64,000 nucleotides of DNA from JBGPTF01 sp041490445 (GCA_041490445.1 JBGPTF010000016.1:1-64000); one strand, 5' to 3'; counted from the stretch's first letter, positions 50,418 to 59,491 are shown. Program-made: numbers and translations. The notes: generated by a model from the sequence alone, not told the origin.

Positions 50418-51686
50418 CTATCGCCTCCCCTTCGTCGCGCGCGCGGCGGCTTTGGCAGGCTTCGGTTTTGCAGCCGGCTTCGTGGCAGCCTTCGCCACCG
50501 GCTTTGCTTTCGGTGGCCGCGAGCCATCGGCGCCGTTGCCACTGGCCGCGACAGCGGCCGGACGGGCTTCCGGCACCGGCTGTTCGAGCCCGCCGAAATC
50601 TTCAACCGTCCATTCGGCCTTCACGCTCGACTTCGGCGGCATCACTTCCGCCTTCGGGCGTTTCCAATCCGCCTCAATGGTGTGGCAGCCTTCGCAGAAG
50701 ACGCCCTGCTCGGCCAGCTCGGGCGGCGGCATCGGCGACTCCTCGGCGAACTTCTGGTCGCCGTCAAGCAGTCGTTCGATACTGGCTTCCATCTCTGCCT
50801 TTTTCTTCGCGTCCCACAGTTTGTTCGCGGTCAGATACTTCTCGAACTCGGCGATCGGATCGCGGCCCTTCCAGTACGCGAACATTTCTTTCGGGACGTA
50901 CTCGGCCGGATCGTGCTGCGCGTGGCCCTTCATGCGCATCGTCTTCACTTCGACGAGCACCGGCCCATCGCCCGCGCGGCAGCGCTCGACGGCCTCCTTC
51001 GCGGTTTGATACACGGCCACGACGTCGTTTCCGTCGGCGATCACGCCGGGAATTCCGTAGGCCTTCGCTCGGTCGGCCAGGTCACGAATCGGCACCTGCC
51101 GCCGCACCGGCGTCGAATAAGCCCACTGATTGTTCTCGACGACCAGAACGAGCGGCGCGCGCTGCGTCGCGGCGAAGTTCAAGCCTTCGTGAAACGCGCC
51201 GGTGGAGGAACCCCCATCGCCGATCCATGTCATCGCCACGATTCGCTGGCCCAGGTAACGCCCTGCCATCGCCACACCGGTCATGACGGGAATCAGGTCG
51301 CCGAGCATCGAGATGGGCGAAACCACGTGGCGCACCTTCAGGTCGCCAAAGTGGCTGGTGCCGTCCTTGCCCAGCGTGGGAGCGGTGTAGCGCGCCATGT
51401 GCTGCGTGAAGATGTCGCGCGGAGGAATGCCCTTCACGAGCAGCGCGCCGATGTTGCGGATCATGGGAGCGAGCCAGTCGTGTTTTTCGAGAGCGTAGGC
51501 CGTGCCGACCGATGTGGCCTCCTGTCCCAGGCTGGAATACAGCCCGCCAACGATCTTGTTCTGGCGGAACAGCCGCACCATGCGCTCTTCGAGCGAGCGG
51601 TTGAGCCGCATGTAGTAATAGAGCTCGAGATGCTGCTCGCGCGTGAGCGGATATTTGTTTCCGTTTCTTGCGGCGTTCGATGCCAT
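50418..51686 (-). CDS. 2-oxo acid dehydrogenase E1 alpha subunit with basic C-terminal tail
   Basis: A 422-residue chain. The thiamine-diphosphate motif GDGGSSTGAFHEGLNFAATQ, then ENNQWAYSTPV, and the phosphorylation-loop-like MRMKGHAQHDPAEYVP are typical of E1 alpha. Residues about 325-422 are an unusual extension: a segment with CEGCH, then an Ala/Lys/Pro-rich low-complexity tail (KPVAKAATKPAAKPKPAKAA) ending KGRR. The catalytic part is of normal length, so the tail is an add-on that could mediate complex assembly or nucleic-acid contact. It starts two bases after lipB. Confidence 0.93.
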   Translation of the reverse strand: MASNAARNGNKYPLTREQHLELYYYMRLNRSLEERMVRLFRQNKIVGGLYSSLGQEATSVGTAYALEKHDWLAPMIRNIGALLVKGIPPRDIFTQHMARYTAPTLGKDGTSHFGDLKVRHVVSPISMLGDLIPVMTGVAMAGRYLGQRIVAMTWIGDGGSSTGAFHEGLNFAATQRAPLVLVVENNQWAYSTPVRRQVPIRDLADRAKAYGIPGVIADGNDVVAVYQTAKEAVERCRAGDGPVLVEVKTMRMKGHAQHDPAEYVPKEMFAYWKGRDPIAEFEKYLTANKLWDAKKKAEMEASIERLLDGDQKFAEESPMPPPELAEQGVFCEGCHTIEADWKRPKAEVMPPKSSVKAEWTVEDFGGLEQPVPEARPAAVAASGNGADGSRPPKAKPVAKAATKPAAKPKPAKAAARATKGRR

Positions 51687-51688
51687 CG

Positions 51689-52435
51689 TCAGACCTCGGC
51701 CGGCGCGAGCAGGGCCGGCTCTTCGTGCGCGCGCAGTTGCTCTTCCAGCGTGCCGAGCGTGATCGTTTGCATGTCCCGTCCGAAGATCTCGCCCAGATGC
51801 GCGACGATTCGCGGCGCAACTTCCTCGCGGCGCACGACCCGTCCAAGCAGCCGCTCGAGCGACGTGGGCCGCTTATCCGGAATCCCGCACGGAACGATCA
51901 AATCAAAATAGCGCAGATCGGTTGAGACATTGTAGGCGAAACCGTGCGAGGTGACCCACCGGCTGAGATGAACCCCGATTGCGGCGAGCTTTTCCGGTGC
52001 GTCGCCGGGCATTTCCACCCACACGCCGGTCAGTCCGGGCTGTCGCGTCGCGGTCACGCCGCATTCAGCGGTAGCGCGAATCATGGCCTCCTCGAGCTGG
52101 CGGACGTACCAGGCCACGTCGCGGCGAATCTCGGCAAGAAGCAGGATCGGGTACCCGACAATTTGTCCGGGGCCGTGATAGGTGATGTCGCCGCCGCGGT
52201 CGGTCGAATAAAATTCGACGTTCATCTGTTGGAGAAGGTGATCCGAGGCGCGCAGATGTTCGCGCTTGCCGTTGCGCCCGAGGGTGATGACGTGGGGATG
52301 CTCGCACAGAAGGAGCACATCCGGGATGTGGCCGGCCTTGCGCGCCGAGACGAGCCGCTGCTGCAGGTCATAGGCGCGCGCGTACGGCACCAACCCCAGC
52401 GCAACGACCCAGCAAGTTCTTGCAGATTCCGTCAC
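51689..52435 (-). CDS. lipB: Octanoyltransferase LipB
   Basis: A 248-residue enzyme. It contains the family blocks LLLCEHPHVITLGRNG, RGGDITYHGPGQIVGYPIL, the catalytic lysine in KLAAIGVHLSRW and the cysteine in LIVPCGIPD. It moves octanoyl from acyl carrier protein to the lipoyl domain of E2, the first step of lipoate assembly. Lying inside the dehydrogenase operon between lpd and E1 alpha, it probably supplies this very complex. No lipA is visible in the window. The start is GTG at 52435. Confidence 0.95.
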   Translation of the reverse strand: MTESARTCWVVALGLVPYARAYDLQQRLVSARKAGHIPDVLLLCEHPHVITLGRNGKREHLRASDHLLQQMNVEFYSTDRGGDITYHGPGQIVGYPILLLAEIRRDVAWYVRQLEEAMIRATAECGVTATRQPGLTGVWVEMPGDAPEKLAAIGVHLSRWVTSHGFAYNVSTDLRYFDLIVPCGIPDKRPTSLERLLGRVVRREEVAPRIVAHLGEIFGRDMQTITLGTLEEQLRAHEEPALLAPAEV

Positions 52436-52464
52436 GACTTCCCCTGCGAGACTTCCCCGCCCGC

Positions 52465-53862
52465 TCAGGCGTTGATCGAAAGGCCGCGCACCGCGTTGAA
52501 AGCGTCGCCCATCGCTTCCCAGATCGTGGGGTGCGCGTGGATCGTGAACATCATGTCATCCAGCGTGGCTTCCAGGCCAATCGCCGCCACCGGCTCGGCC
52601 AGAATTTCCGTCGCCTGCGGCCCGATCGCGTGCACGCCCAGGATCTCACCGTACTTTTCATCCGCGACCACTTTGATGAATCCTTCGTGATGCCCGATGA
52701 TCGACGCCTTGCTGTTCCCGGCGAATGGGAACTTGCCCGTCTTCACCTGATACCCCGCCTCGCGCGCCTGTTTTTCCGTCAGGCCGATCGAGCCGATTTG
52801 CGGCTCGCAGTAGGTGGCGCCCGGGCAGCGCCGCCGGTCGAATTCCGGCACCGGCTTCCCTGCCATCTTCCCCACAGCGATGATGCCCTCCATGGAAGCG
52901 GCGTGCGCGAGCTGCGGCAGGCCCGCCACGATGTCGCCGATCGCGTAGAGCCTCGGCTCGTCCGTTTCCAGGTACGGCCCCGCATGAATAAAACCATGCT
53001 CGACCTTCGCTCTGGTCTTTTCCAGGCCAAGGTTTTCCGTCATCGGACGGCGGCCCACGGCGATCAAAATCTTCTCCGCCACAATCGTCTGCGACTTGCC
53101 CGCCTTATCTTTGAACACGACGCTGGCGCCCTTCGCGTCTTTCTTCACCGATTCGACGTTCGCCTCGGTCTCGATGCGAATTCCCTTTTTCCGGAAGGCC
53201 TTGGCAAGCTCGGCGGCGATCTCTTCGTCCTCCAGCGGCACGATCGTGGGGAGCATCTCGAGCAGCGTCACCTCGGCGCCGAAGCTGCGGTAGATGGAGG
53301 CGAATTCGACGCCAACCGCACCGCTGCCGACAACCACGAGCGACTTCGGAATGCCGGACGGCGTGAGCATTCCCCGATTGCTCAGAATCGTCTTCTCGTC
53401 AATTATCACGCCGGGGATGGACCGCGCCTCGGAGCCGGTGGCAAGCAGCGTGTGCGTGGTCTCGATCTCGGTGATCTTTCCGTTTTTCTCGACGGCCACG
53501 CGGCCCGGCCCGGCAATTCGTCCCCAGCCGGTGATGCTCTCCACCTTGTTCTTCTTGAAAAGGAACTCGATGCCTTTCGAATGTTTCTTAACGATCTTGT
53601 CCTTGCGCGCGAGGATCGCTTCCCAGTTCACCTTGCAATCCTTCACGCTAAAGCCGAATTCCTCGGCATTCTTGAAACTCTCGTAGAGTTCAGCGTGATG
53701 CAGCAGGACCTTCGTGGGAATGCAGCCGACATGCAGGCAGGTGCCGCCGAGAAAGCCGTCTTTTTCGACCACCACCGTCTTCAGGCCCCATTGCGCGGCG
53801 CGAATGGCCGCCACGTAGCCGCCCGGTCCGCTGCCGATGATCACAAGATCGTATTTGGCCAA
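52465..53862 (-). CDS. lpdA: Dihydrolipoyl dehydrogenase (E3)
   Basis: A 465-residue flavoprotein disulfide reductase. The FAD motif YDLVIIGSGPGGYVAAIRAA, the redox pair GGTCLHVGCIPTK (about 40-50), a NAD-binding GxGxxG in VVGSGAVGVEFAS and the C-terminal His-Glu dyad HAHPTIWEA are present. It reoxidises dihydrolipoamide on E2. Homology starts at AKYDLVIIG, and a perfect AGGAG precedes TTG at 53862, which is therefore the start; the frame extends upstream to 54006 without homology. It is the first gene of the operon. Confidence 0.95.
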   Translation of the reverse strand: MAKYDLVIIGSGPGGYVAAIRAAQWGLKTVVVEKDGFLGGTCLHVGCIPTKVLLHHAELYESFKNAEEFGFSVKDCKVNWEAILARKDKIVKKHSKGIEFLFKKNKVESITGWGRIAGPGRVAVEKNGKITEIETTHTLLATGSEARSIPGVIIDEKTILSNRGMLTPSGIPKSLVVVGSGAVGVEFASIYRSFGAEVTLLEMLPTIVPLEDEEIAAELAKAFRKKGIRIETEANVESVKKDAKGASVVFKDKAGKSQTIVAEKILIAVGRRPMTENLGLEKTRAKVEHGFIHAGPYLETDEPRLYAIGDIVAGLPQLAHAASMEGIIAVGKMAGKPVPEFDRRRCPGATYCEPQIGSIGLTEKQAREAGYQVKTGKFPFAGNSKASIIGHHEGFIKVVADEKYGEILGVHAIGPQATEILAEPVAAIGLEATLDDMMFTIHAHPTIWEAMGDAFNAVRGLSINA

Positions 53863-54223
53863 CTGCTCCTCCCCCGCGGGCCCGCCACCCGCCCCGCCGA
53901 CGCGGATGAATGCCAATGGAAAGCGGAGAGCCGGGATGCCTTTCTGCGCGGCCCGTCCGATGTTGTGCGAAAAATGAATTCTACCAGCCGCACCGACGGG
54001 CCGCAACTAGGCGCGGCCGGCTCGCAGTGTGCGCATTCCTCGGGGCGCAACTACAGGCGATTCGAAACGAACGCGGCAACGATCACATCGAATACGGTGC
54101 GCGAGGGAGGAGACCAGGTCCCCGGGACGCGCGGACCCGCGCGGCGGCGTGAGAATGATTGAAAGCGCCGCGCGTAATGTAGCCGCCTGCAAAATCCATT
54201 TCGCACACGCGGCGTTGCTTCGA
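53863..54223. other. Divergent intergenic region between lpd and the DksA-like gene
   Basis: GC-rich. It must hold the minus-strand promoter of the dehydrogenase operon, which I could not pin down. The plus-strand promoter of the zinc-finger gene is clear at its right end. No gene seen. Confidence 0.4.
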
Positions 54224-54252
54224 TTGACAATGCCTCGCTGCGTCTGTAAAAT
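54224..54252 (+). promoter_or_regulatory. Sigma-70-type promoter of the DksA/TraR gene
   Basis: A perfect TTGACA (54224-54229), 17 bases, and TAAAAT (54247-54252; five of six). The start codon is about 40 bases beyond the predicted transcription start. Confidence 0.8.
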
Positions 54253-54298
54253 CGCCGGTTTATGGACAGGCCAAAGTGCTTGCCTTAGGGACTCCGGG

Positions 54299-54652
54299 AT
54301 GGATAAGAAGCGACTCGACTATTACAGGAAGAAGCTGACGGCCCGGCGGGAGGATCTGCTGAAGGCAATCGCCCGCACCGAGCAGGAAGGCCGCGAGGCC
54401 GATGAGGACCCCACTGTGGACCTCGCCGACAAGGCGGCGAATTCCTACACCAAAGAGTTTCTCTTCGGTCAGACGCATAACGACCGCACCCTGCTCCAGC
54501 TCATCGACGAAGCGCTCGAGCGAATCAGAGAGGGCACCTTCGGCGAATGCGCCCAGTGCCACGAAGAGATGCAACAGAAGCGCATCGAGGCTGTACCCTG
54601 GGCACGCCACTGCCTCGCCTGTCAGGAAAAGCAGGAACAGGGCATCTTGTAG
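54299..54652 (+). CDS. DksA/TraR-family zinc-finger protein
   Basis: A 117-residue protein with an N-terminal coiled coil (about 1-75; LDYYRKKLTARREDLLKAIA) and a C4 zinc finger, CAQCHEEMQQKRIEAVPWAR then HCLACQ (about 85-112). Members bind RNA polymerase through the secondary channel and tune rRNA and amino-acid promoters with ppGpp. The acidic tip expected in DksA (DxxDxA) may correspond to DPTVDLADKAAN. It is monocistronic with a near-consensus promoter. Confidence 0.9.
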   Translation: MDKKRLDYYRKKLTARREDLLKAIARTEQEGREADEDPTVDLADKAANSYTKEFLFGQTHNDRTLLQLIDEALERIREGTFGECAQCHEEMQQKRIEAVPWARHCLACQEKQEQGIL

Positions 54653-54903
54653 CCTTTCCCCTACCCCAGGAACCTGCGGTCGGTTCCCGCTCCTCATAGC
54701 AAGACCTGCCGTATGTATCACGAGGCGGCCCGCGTCCCGTTTGGCCCCGTGTCGCCTCGCGCAAACCTTAGACGCCGGGGCGCCCGATCCCGTCGTGCCC
54801 TCCGCACTCCGTAAAAATGTGGCGAATCCTGTCTTCGCTTTCTTTTTAGCGGCGAATGCGGTAGCGTAGCCTGGCCATTTCTCTTTCGGTTAACCACACA
54901 TCC

Positions 54904-55722
54904 GTGATCCTGCGTCAGGCGATCAACGCGTTGGCTTCCATTCTCTTCCCTGCTCCGTGCCGGATCTGCGGAGAAACGTTGGTGACGGCCAGCGCAATCC
55001 CTATCTGCCAGATATGCCTTGATTCGTTTGAGCGGCTCGCGGGGCCGGCCTGCGGCCGGTGCGGCCGTCCCTTTATCTCTCCGGTGGCAATCCAGGCGCG
55101 CGAGCCGCTCTGCCATGCCTGCCGGCGCGACGTTTATGCGTTCGATGTGGCGCGTAGCTTTGCCAAGTACAACAACGCGATGGCGCGCACCATCATTTTA
55201 CTGAAATACGAAGAAGTCACGCGGCTGGGAGCCTGGTTCGCGGCGCGCCTCGAAGAAGTAGTCGCGCGGGAGCCAGAGATTCTCCTGGCCGATGTCGTCG
55301 TACCGGTCCCTCTGCATCCCCTCCGCCAGCGCGAGCGAGGCTACAACCAGGCCGAGCTCATCGCTCGACCCTTGGCAAAGAGGCTGGGATTGCCGCTTAG
55401 CTCTTACCTGTTGGTCCGGACCAAGCCCCGACCGGATAAGCACCGCTTGACCCACCGCGAGCGTTGGAGCACTGTGCGTGGCGCCTACGCTACGCGCACG
55501 GGCACCCAGGTTGACAAGCTCCGTATTCTGCTGGTAGATGATGTACTGACGACGGGCGCCACGCTCGACGCGTGTTCGCGGGCCCTTTGCGAAGCAGGGG
55601 CAGCGCGAGTCGCAGGACTGACCGTGGCGCGGGTGGTGCCGGACTGGGCTCCCCCGCAGATGACGAATCAGGTGCAGGAACCACGCGACGCAGCAATCCT
55701 GGCGACAAGTTCGCGCATCTGA
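54904..55722 (+). CDS. ComF-family phosphoribosyltransferase-like protein
   Basis: A 272-residue ComF/GntX-like protein. An N-terminal zinc region with CRICGE, CQICLD, CGRCGRP and CHACRRD precedes a phosphoribosyltransferase fold with VPVPLHPLRQRERGYNQAE and the PRPP loop VDDVLTTGAT. ComF is required for DNA uptake in transformable bacteria; homologues elsewhere are of unclear role. The start is GTG at 54904. No other competence gene is nearby. Confidence 0.92.
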   Translation: MILRQAINALASILFPAPCRICGETLVTASAIPICQICLDSFERLAGPACGRCGRPFISPVAIQAREPLCHACRRDVYAFDVARSFAKYNNAMARTIILLKYEEVTRLGAWFAARLEEVVAREPEILLADVVVPVPLHPLRQRERGYNQAELIARPLAKRLGLPLSSYLLVRTKPRPDKHRLTHRERWSTVRGAYATRTGTQVDKLRILLVDDVLTTGATLDACSRALCEAGAARVAGLTVARVVPDWAPPQMTNQVQEPRDAAILATSSRI

Positions 55723-55928
55723 TTGGAAGAGCGAAATGGCCCCGGGCGGCGTCTAATAGCTGAGAAGGCTGCGCGGAGAGAAACCCAAAACGTCGTTTCA
55801 TGAACAGGCGAATGGACACTCGATTGAAGAACGGGCTCCGACCCCGGCCGAACCTGTTAGTGGTTGGGGCAGTGGGTTCATTCTCTCCCGCGGCCCAGCC
55901 GAGTTCGCCTGCCAGCCGACCCTCCCTG

Positions 55929-56438
55929 ATGCAAGCGCCAGTTTTGGTCCTGAACGCAACCTTCGAACCAATCAATGTGACGGCGGTACGCCGCGCGCTC
56001 GTCCTGATGCTCAAGGGCGTCGCGCAGGCCGAAGAGATCAATCCGGCGGAAGTCCATTCCGCGACGAAGGCCGTGCACGTACCCTCCGTGATCCGCCTGC
56101 TCTCGTACCGGCACATTCCCCAGCAGAGTCGCGCCCTTTCGCGGAAAAACATCCTACTGCGGGACCGCAATACTTGCCAATTCTGCGGGAGCACGTTTCC
56201 GGCTTCCGAGCTAACCTTGGATCACGTCATGCCGCGTTCGCGCGGTGGGCGTTCCACCTGGGAGAATCTGGTCGCCTGCTGCTACAACTGCAACAACAAC
56301 AAGGGTGATCGAACACCGGAGGAAGCGGGGCTGGAGCTTGTCCGGCGGCCCCGTCCCTTTACGCTGCATACCTCACGCCAGTTGATGCGGCTGATTGGTC
56401 ACAAGGATGAGAAGTGGCGGAAGTATTTGTTCTACTGA
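55929..56438 (+). CDS. HNH endonuclease family protein
   Basis: A 169-residue protein. An N-terminal domain (VLVLNATFEPINVTAVRRAL) precedes a HNH motif with RDRNTCQFCGSTFPASELTL, DHVMPRSRGG and CCYNCNNNKGDRTP (about 85-145). The zinc-binding cysteines, DH and Asn are intact. This family is widespread as a solitary chromosomal gene; its role is not established. I chose the ATG at 55929, where homology starts; the frame extends to an ATG at 55800 without conserved sequence. A terminator follows. Confidence 0.85.
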   Translation: MQAPVLVLNATFEPINVTAVRRALVLMLKGVAQAEEINPAEVHSATKAVHVPSVIRLLSYRHIPQQSRALSRKNILLRDRNTCQFCGSTFPASELTLDHVMPRSRGGRSTWENLVACCYNCNNNKGDRTPEEAGLELVRRPRPFTLHTSRQLMRLIGHKDEKWRKYLFY

Positions 56439-56528
56439 AGTAAAGTCTGCTTCGCTTCCTCCATCCTGTTGTGCAACCTTTTTTTTCGCGCGGCATCTAT
56501 ATAGGCAAACACATCTAGGACACACCCC

Positions 56529-56572
56529 GGGAAGCAGTTCTGGGCAATCCCAAGCTGCTTCCCTTCTTTTTT
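56529..56572 (+). terminator. Rho-independent terminator
   Basis: GGGAAGCAG (56529-56537) pairs with CTGCTTCCC (56555-56563), with an inner TGGG/CCCA pair in the loop, followed by TTCTTTTTT. It terminates the HNH gene. Confidence 0.85.
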
Positions 56573-56640
56573 GCTCCTGCCGTCGGTCATCCCACCGGCC
56601 GTTCGTGAAGAAAGATGACCCTGGAGACGGGTCGGCTGGG

Positions 56641-58125
56641 CTACATCCGGAAGACGACGCGGAGACCGTGGCGCCACGTCTCATTCAACCCGATGCGCGT
56701 GATTTGAATCTCGGGAGAGAGATTGCGCAGCAGCGCGTCGGTCGCCGGATGAAACTGCAGGCCGGGTGCGACGAGCCAGAGGAGCGGGGACCGCGAGTCC
56801 AATTCGATACCGGCAAAGTATCCATAGCGCGGAAAATCACCTTGGCGGTGGTGGGCGCGGACGCGCAGCCAATAATCAACCGCCTGCAACGGCAAATGCA
56901 AATCCTCCGAAGCCTTTAGTTCGATGACGACAAGCCGTCCCTGCCGTGTCACGCCGAGGACGTCCATCACACCGCGGTCGCCCGCCGAGAAAGCCGGAGT
57001 CTGCGAGTACAGATGCCGGGGATCGAGTTGCGCGTCCAGCGCACAGGGGTCGGCGAGGACGAGCCGCTCAAGCCAGCGCTCGGGTGCGGCGCGATACAAC
57101 GGATGATTCGTGTCTTCCGCAAGGAAATCCCGGCGAAGACCGAGGTCGGCGACGAGTTTCGCGAGTGCGGGCCAGGTTTCGCGGGTGACCTCGCGGCGCT
57201 CGTGAGCGACGCCGAAGAACGTTCGCCCGTCGCGCCAGCGCGCGAATTCGAGACCGCGAAACTGCAGCGCCACCTCGCGCGCGCCGGAGGGGATCACAGC
57301 GTCGATGGCCGCTGGCGCCAGAACGCGAATCCGTTCGACAACTTCGCGCGCCGCGGCGAGTGCTGCTTCCACATCGCGGCGCGGCGTGAGCCAGCTTTCG
57401 ACGTTGCCCGTATCGCCCGGCTCGATGCGCCGCGCGCTCCACGTGGATTCGGCGAATTCGTACAGTTCTACATGGGCAGAAGGGGCAAGCGCTTGCAGGC
57501 GATGCATCGGAATTCGCGCGCTTCCTTCGGGGAGAAACAGCCGCAGGCCGGAAACGGCGCGCCGGTCCGAGCGCTGCTGCGACCAATCGAGCCAGAGCAG
57601 GCCGAAAGTAACGACGCCTTCGATGGTGGCAGTCTCCTCGCTCGGTGATACACCCATCACCGCCCACCCCTGCCGCCCCTCAGCCAGCATGCCGCGGGAA
57701 TAATTGCCGGAAAAGGAATGCTCGAGATCCGCTGCCGACGAGAGCGATTCCACGCGCGCATCGGGGAATTTTTCGGTGAGCATTCGCCGGAACCGGGCCC
57801 GGAACTGTTCGCGGGTAACGCGCCGCGCCGGCCGTGCGGCGTCGGCGCGAAGAAATTCCAAACGGCCGGGCTTTGCGCTCCCGAAGCGCTGCACTTCCAG
57901 CACGATACGGTCCGGAGCACGCCCGGAGACGCGCAGCACGCGCCGCGTCAGATTGCGCGAGTCAGACCAGAGGTGCACGAGCGGTTGCCGGCCGGAGCGG
58001 CGCACTTCGTATTGCAGGTTCGCGAGTTCGGCGAGCCATTCCCCGTCTTCGTGCACTTCCACCGGGCCGGCGGCGGCCAGCGCGTCGAGCGCGAGAGAAA
58101 GCTCGGTGGTCTCGTCGTTTCCCAT
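56641..58125 (-). CDS. Uncharacterised protein with PD-(D/E)XK nuclease-like C-terminal domain
   Basis: A 494-residue protein. Residues about 395-450 show a restriction-type nuclease core: an aspartate in GDRGVMDVLGVTR, the ExK in LVVIELKASEDL and then LPLQAVDYWLRV, a layout close to NucS/EndoMS-like domains. The N-terminal 350 residues (LANLQYEVRRSGRQPLVHLW) match no family I recognise. It is the last of three genes with a DUF2393-like membrane protein and a metallophosphoesterase upstream, at 19-24-base spacings. DNA cleavage or repair is inferred from the fold signature only. Confidence 0.65.
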   Translation of the reverse strand: MGNDETTELSLALDALAAAGPVEVHEDGEWLAELANLQYEVRRSGRQPLVHLWSDSRNLTRRVLRVSGRAPDRIVLEVQRFGSAKPGRLEFLRADAARPARRVTREQFRARFRRMLTEKFPDARVESLSSAADLEHSFSGNYSRGMLAEGRQGWAVMGVSPSEETATIEGVVTFGLLWLDWSQQRSDRRAVSGLRLFLPEGSARIPMHRLQALAPSAHVELYEFAESTWSARRIEPGDTGNVESWLTPRRDVEAALAAAREVVERIRVLAPAAIDAVIPSGAREVALQFRGLEFARWRDGRTFFGVAHERREVTRETWPALAKLVADLGLRRDFLAEDTNHPLYRAAPERWLERLVLADPCALDAQLDPRHLYSQTPAFSAGDRGVMDVLGVTRQGRLVVIELKASEDLHLPLQAVDYWLRVRAHHRQGDFPRYGYFAGIELDSRSPLLWLVAPGLQFHPATDALLRNLSPEIQITRIGLNETWRHGLRVVFRM

Positions 58126-58149
58126 GGCGATGCCGGAAGAGAGGAGCGT

Positions 58150-58635
58150 CTATTCGACCACGAGGCCCGTAACACGAATCGAAGGAAACCGTTGATCCCA
58201 TTCCACCGGAATATGTTCAAACGTCAGTTGGAACGAGCGCCGTTGCCCGCCGAGCAGCGGCGCGCCCTTCGGAGGAATCAGCCGCTCGGTCTCGCGCAGG
58301 ACGACTTGGCGGAAGGGATCGTGAAACTCCAGCGTGACATCGAGAGCGCGAATCGTGCGCGCCCCGTCATTCGAGACTTCCCCGGAGACGTAAGTAAACT
58401 CCTGGTTCAAATAATTTGCTGCGCGGGACATCTCCGGGTTCAGGAAATGGATGTGGACAGCGTAGGCCTGCTCTTCGGCGCCGAACGGCAGCACTTTTTG
58501 CGCCGCCGATCCGGCGTGCTTGCTCCAGCGGCTCAGCTTCACCACGCTGCCGGCGAGGAGCAGCACGACCAGCACCTCCACCGCCAGAATCAATGGGAAC
58601 TGGCTTTTCTCACGTTGCTCGATTCCGCCTTTCAT
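58150..58635 (-). CDS. Membrane-anchored protein with DUF2393/FxLYD-like domain
   Basis: A 161-residue protein. One TM helix (FPLILAVEVLVVLLLAGSVV, about 13-32) is followed by an extracytoplasmic beta-sandwich-like domain: EFTYVSGEVSNDGARTIRAL then DVTLEFHDPF, the pattern seen in DUF2393/FxLYD proteins. The function is unknown. It is 19 bases downstream of the metallophosphoesterase and 24 bases upstream of the nuclease-like gene. Confidence 0.6.
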   Translation of the reverse strand: MKGGIEQREKSQFPLILAVEVLVVLLLAGSVVKLSRWSKHAGSAAQKVLPFGAEEQAYAVHIHFLNPEMSRAANYLNQEFTYVSGEVSNDGARTIRALDVTLEFHDPFRQVVLRETERLIPPKGAPLLGGQRRSFQLTFEHIPVEWDQRFPSIRVTGLVVE

Positions 58636-58654
58636 GTCGCGACGACCCGCCCCC

Positions 58655-59398
58655 TCAGCGCCCGATCGCTAGCCGGAGAATCAGCGGCTCGGGCAAGCCA
58701 GCCGCCGCCATCCGGCTCTGCACCGCTTCCACATCGTACGGCACGCGCCAGAATTCGACAACGTTGCGCTCCCGGTCGGCAATCGCAAAGCCGGCGCGCG
58801 GATCCCCGTCGCGTGGCTGGCCGATCGAACCAGGGTTCAGTAGATACTGAGCGTCCTTTTCAATCGCCAGAGTCGCGAAGCTCTGCCCATTGCCGGGTTT
58901 GAAATGGAGGACCTCGACGCGATTGCCGCGCATTGCGAATCCCCCTTGCATATGCGTGTGCCCGAAGAAGGTGATCGGGGAAACCGATTCGAGCAGGCCA
59001 TCGAGCGCCTGCGCCGGTGCGAACACATACTCGTCTTCGTCGCGCACGGCTCCGTGAACCAGCGTGATGCCGTCCAGTTCCAGCGGTCCCGCCGGCAGTT
59101 GCTTGAGGAATTCCAGGTTTTCCGGGCAGAGCTGTTGGAGAGTCCACATCGCTGCGGCGCGTGCGACGGGATTGAAATCCTGGGCGTCGGCCAAGCCGCT
59201 ACCCGCCTTGTCATGGTTGCCGCGGATGGTAACTGCGTTCAGGACCTTCAAGCGATCCACGACTTCATTTGGGTCGGGGCCATAGCCGACCACGTCACCC
59301 AGGCACACCGCGCGATCCCAGCGGCCTTCCGCGGCGGCCAGGACCGCGTCGAGCGCGGTGCGGTTCGCGTGGATATCGCTGAGGATTAGAAATCGCAT
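58655..59398 (-). CDS. Calcineurin-like metallophosphoesterase
   Basis: A 247-residue cytoplasmic phosphoesterase of the YfcE/MJ0936 type. All metal motifs are present: DIHAN (DxH, about 8-12), CLGDVVGYGPDPNE (GDxxG), RGNHDKAG (GNHD) and FFGHTHMQGGF (GHxH). It hydrolyses phosphodiesters or phosphomonoesters; the substrate is unknown. It is the first of three tightly spaced genes and lies 93 bases after queA. No strong ribosome-binding site at the ATG. Confidence 0.9.
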   Translation of the reverse strand: MRFLILSDIHANRTALDAVLAAAEGRWDRAVCLGDVVGYGPDPNEVVDRLKVLNAVTIRGNHDKAGSGLADAQDFNPVARAAAMWTLQQLCPENLEFLKQLPAGPLELDGITLVHGAVRDEDEYVFAPAQALDGLLESVSPITFFGHTHMQGGFAMRGNRVEVLHFKPGNGQSFATLAIEKDAQYLLNPGSIGQPRDGDPRAGFAIADRERNVVEFWRVPYDVEAVQSRMAAAGLPEPLILRLAIGR

Positions 59399-59491
59399 TC
59401 GAACACTTTCGGCGACTTCGCAGCAAGCCCGCGGATTATAGTCGAAGCGGCGCTGCGTTGCACACTCTCCACTCAGCGCTTTGCAGCGATC

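Noticed and set aside
50600..50720. CEGCH in E1 alpha as a cytochrome c haem-binding motif
   Set aside because: The protein is cytoplasmic, has no signal peptide, and the motif is single and in a low-complexity tail; covalent haem attachment is implausible.
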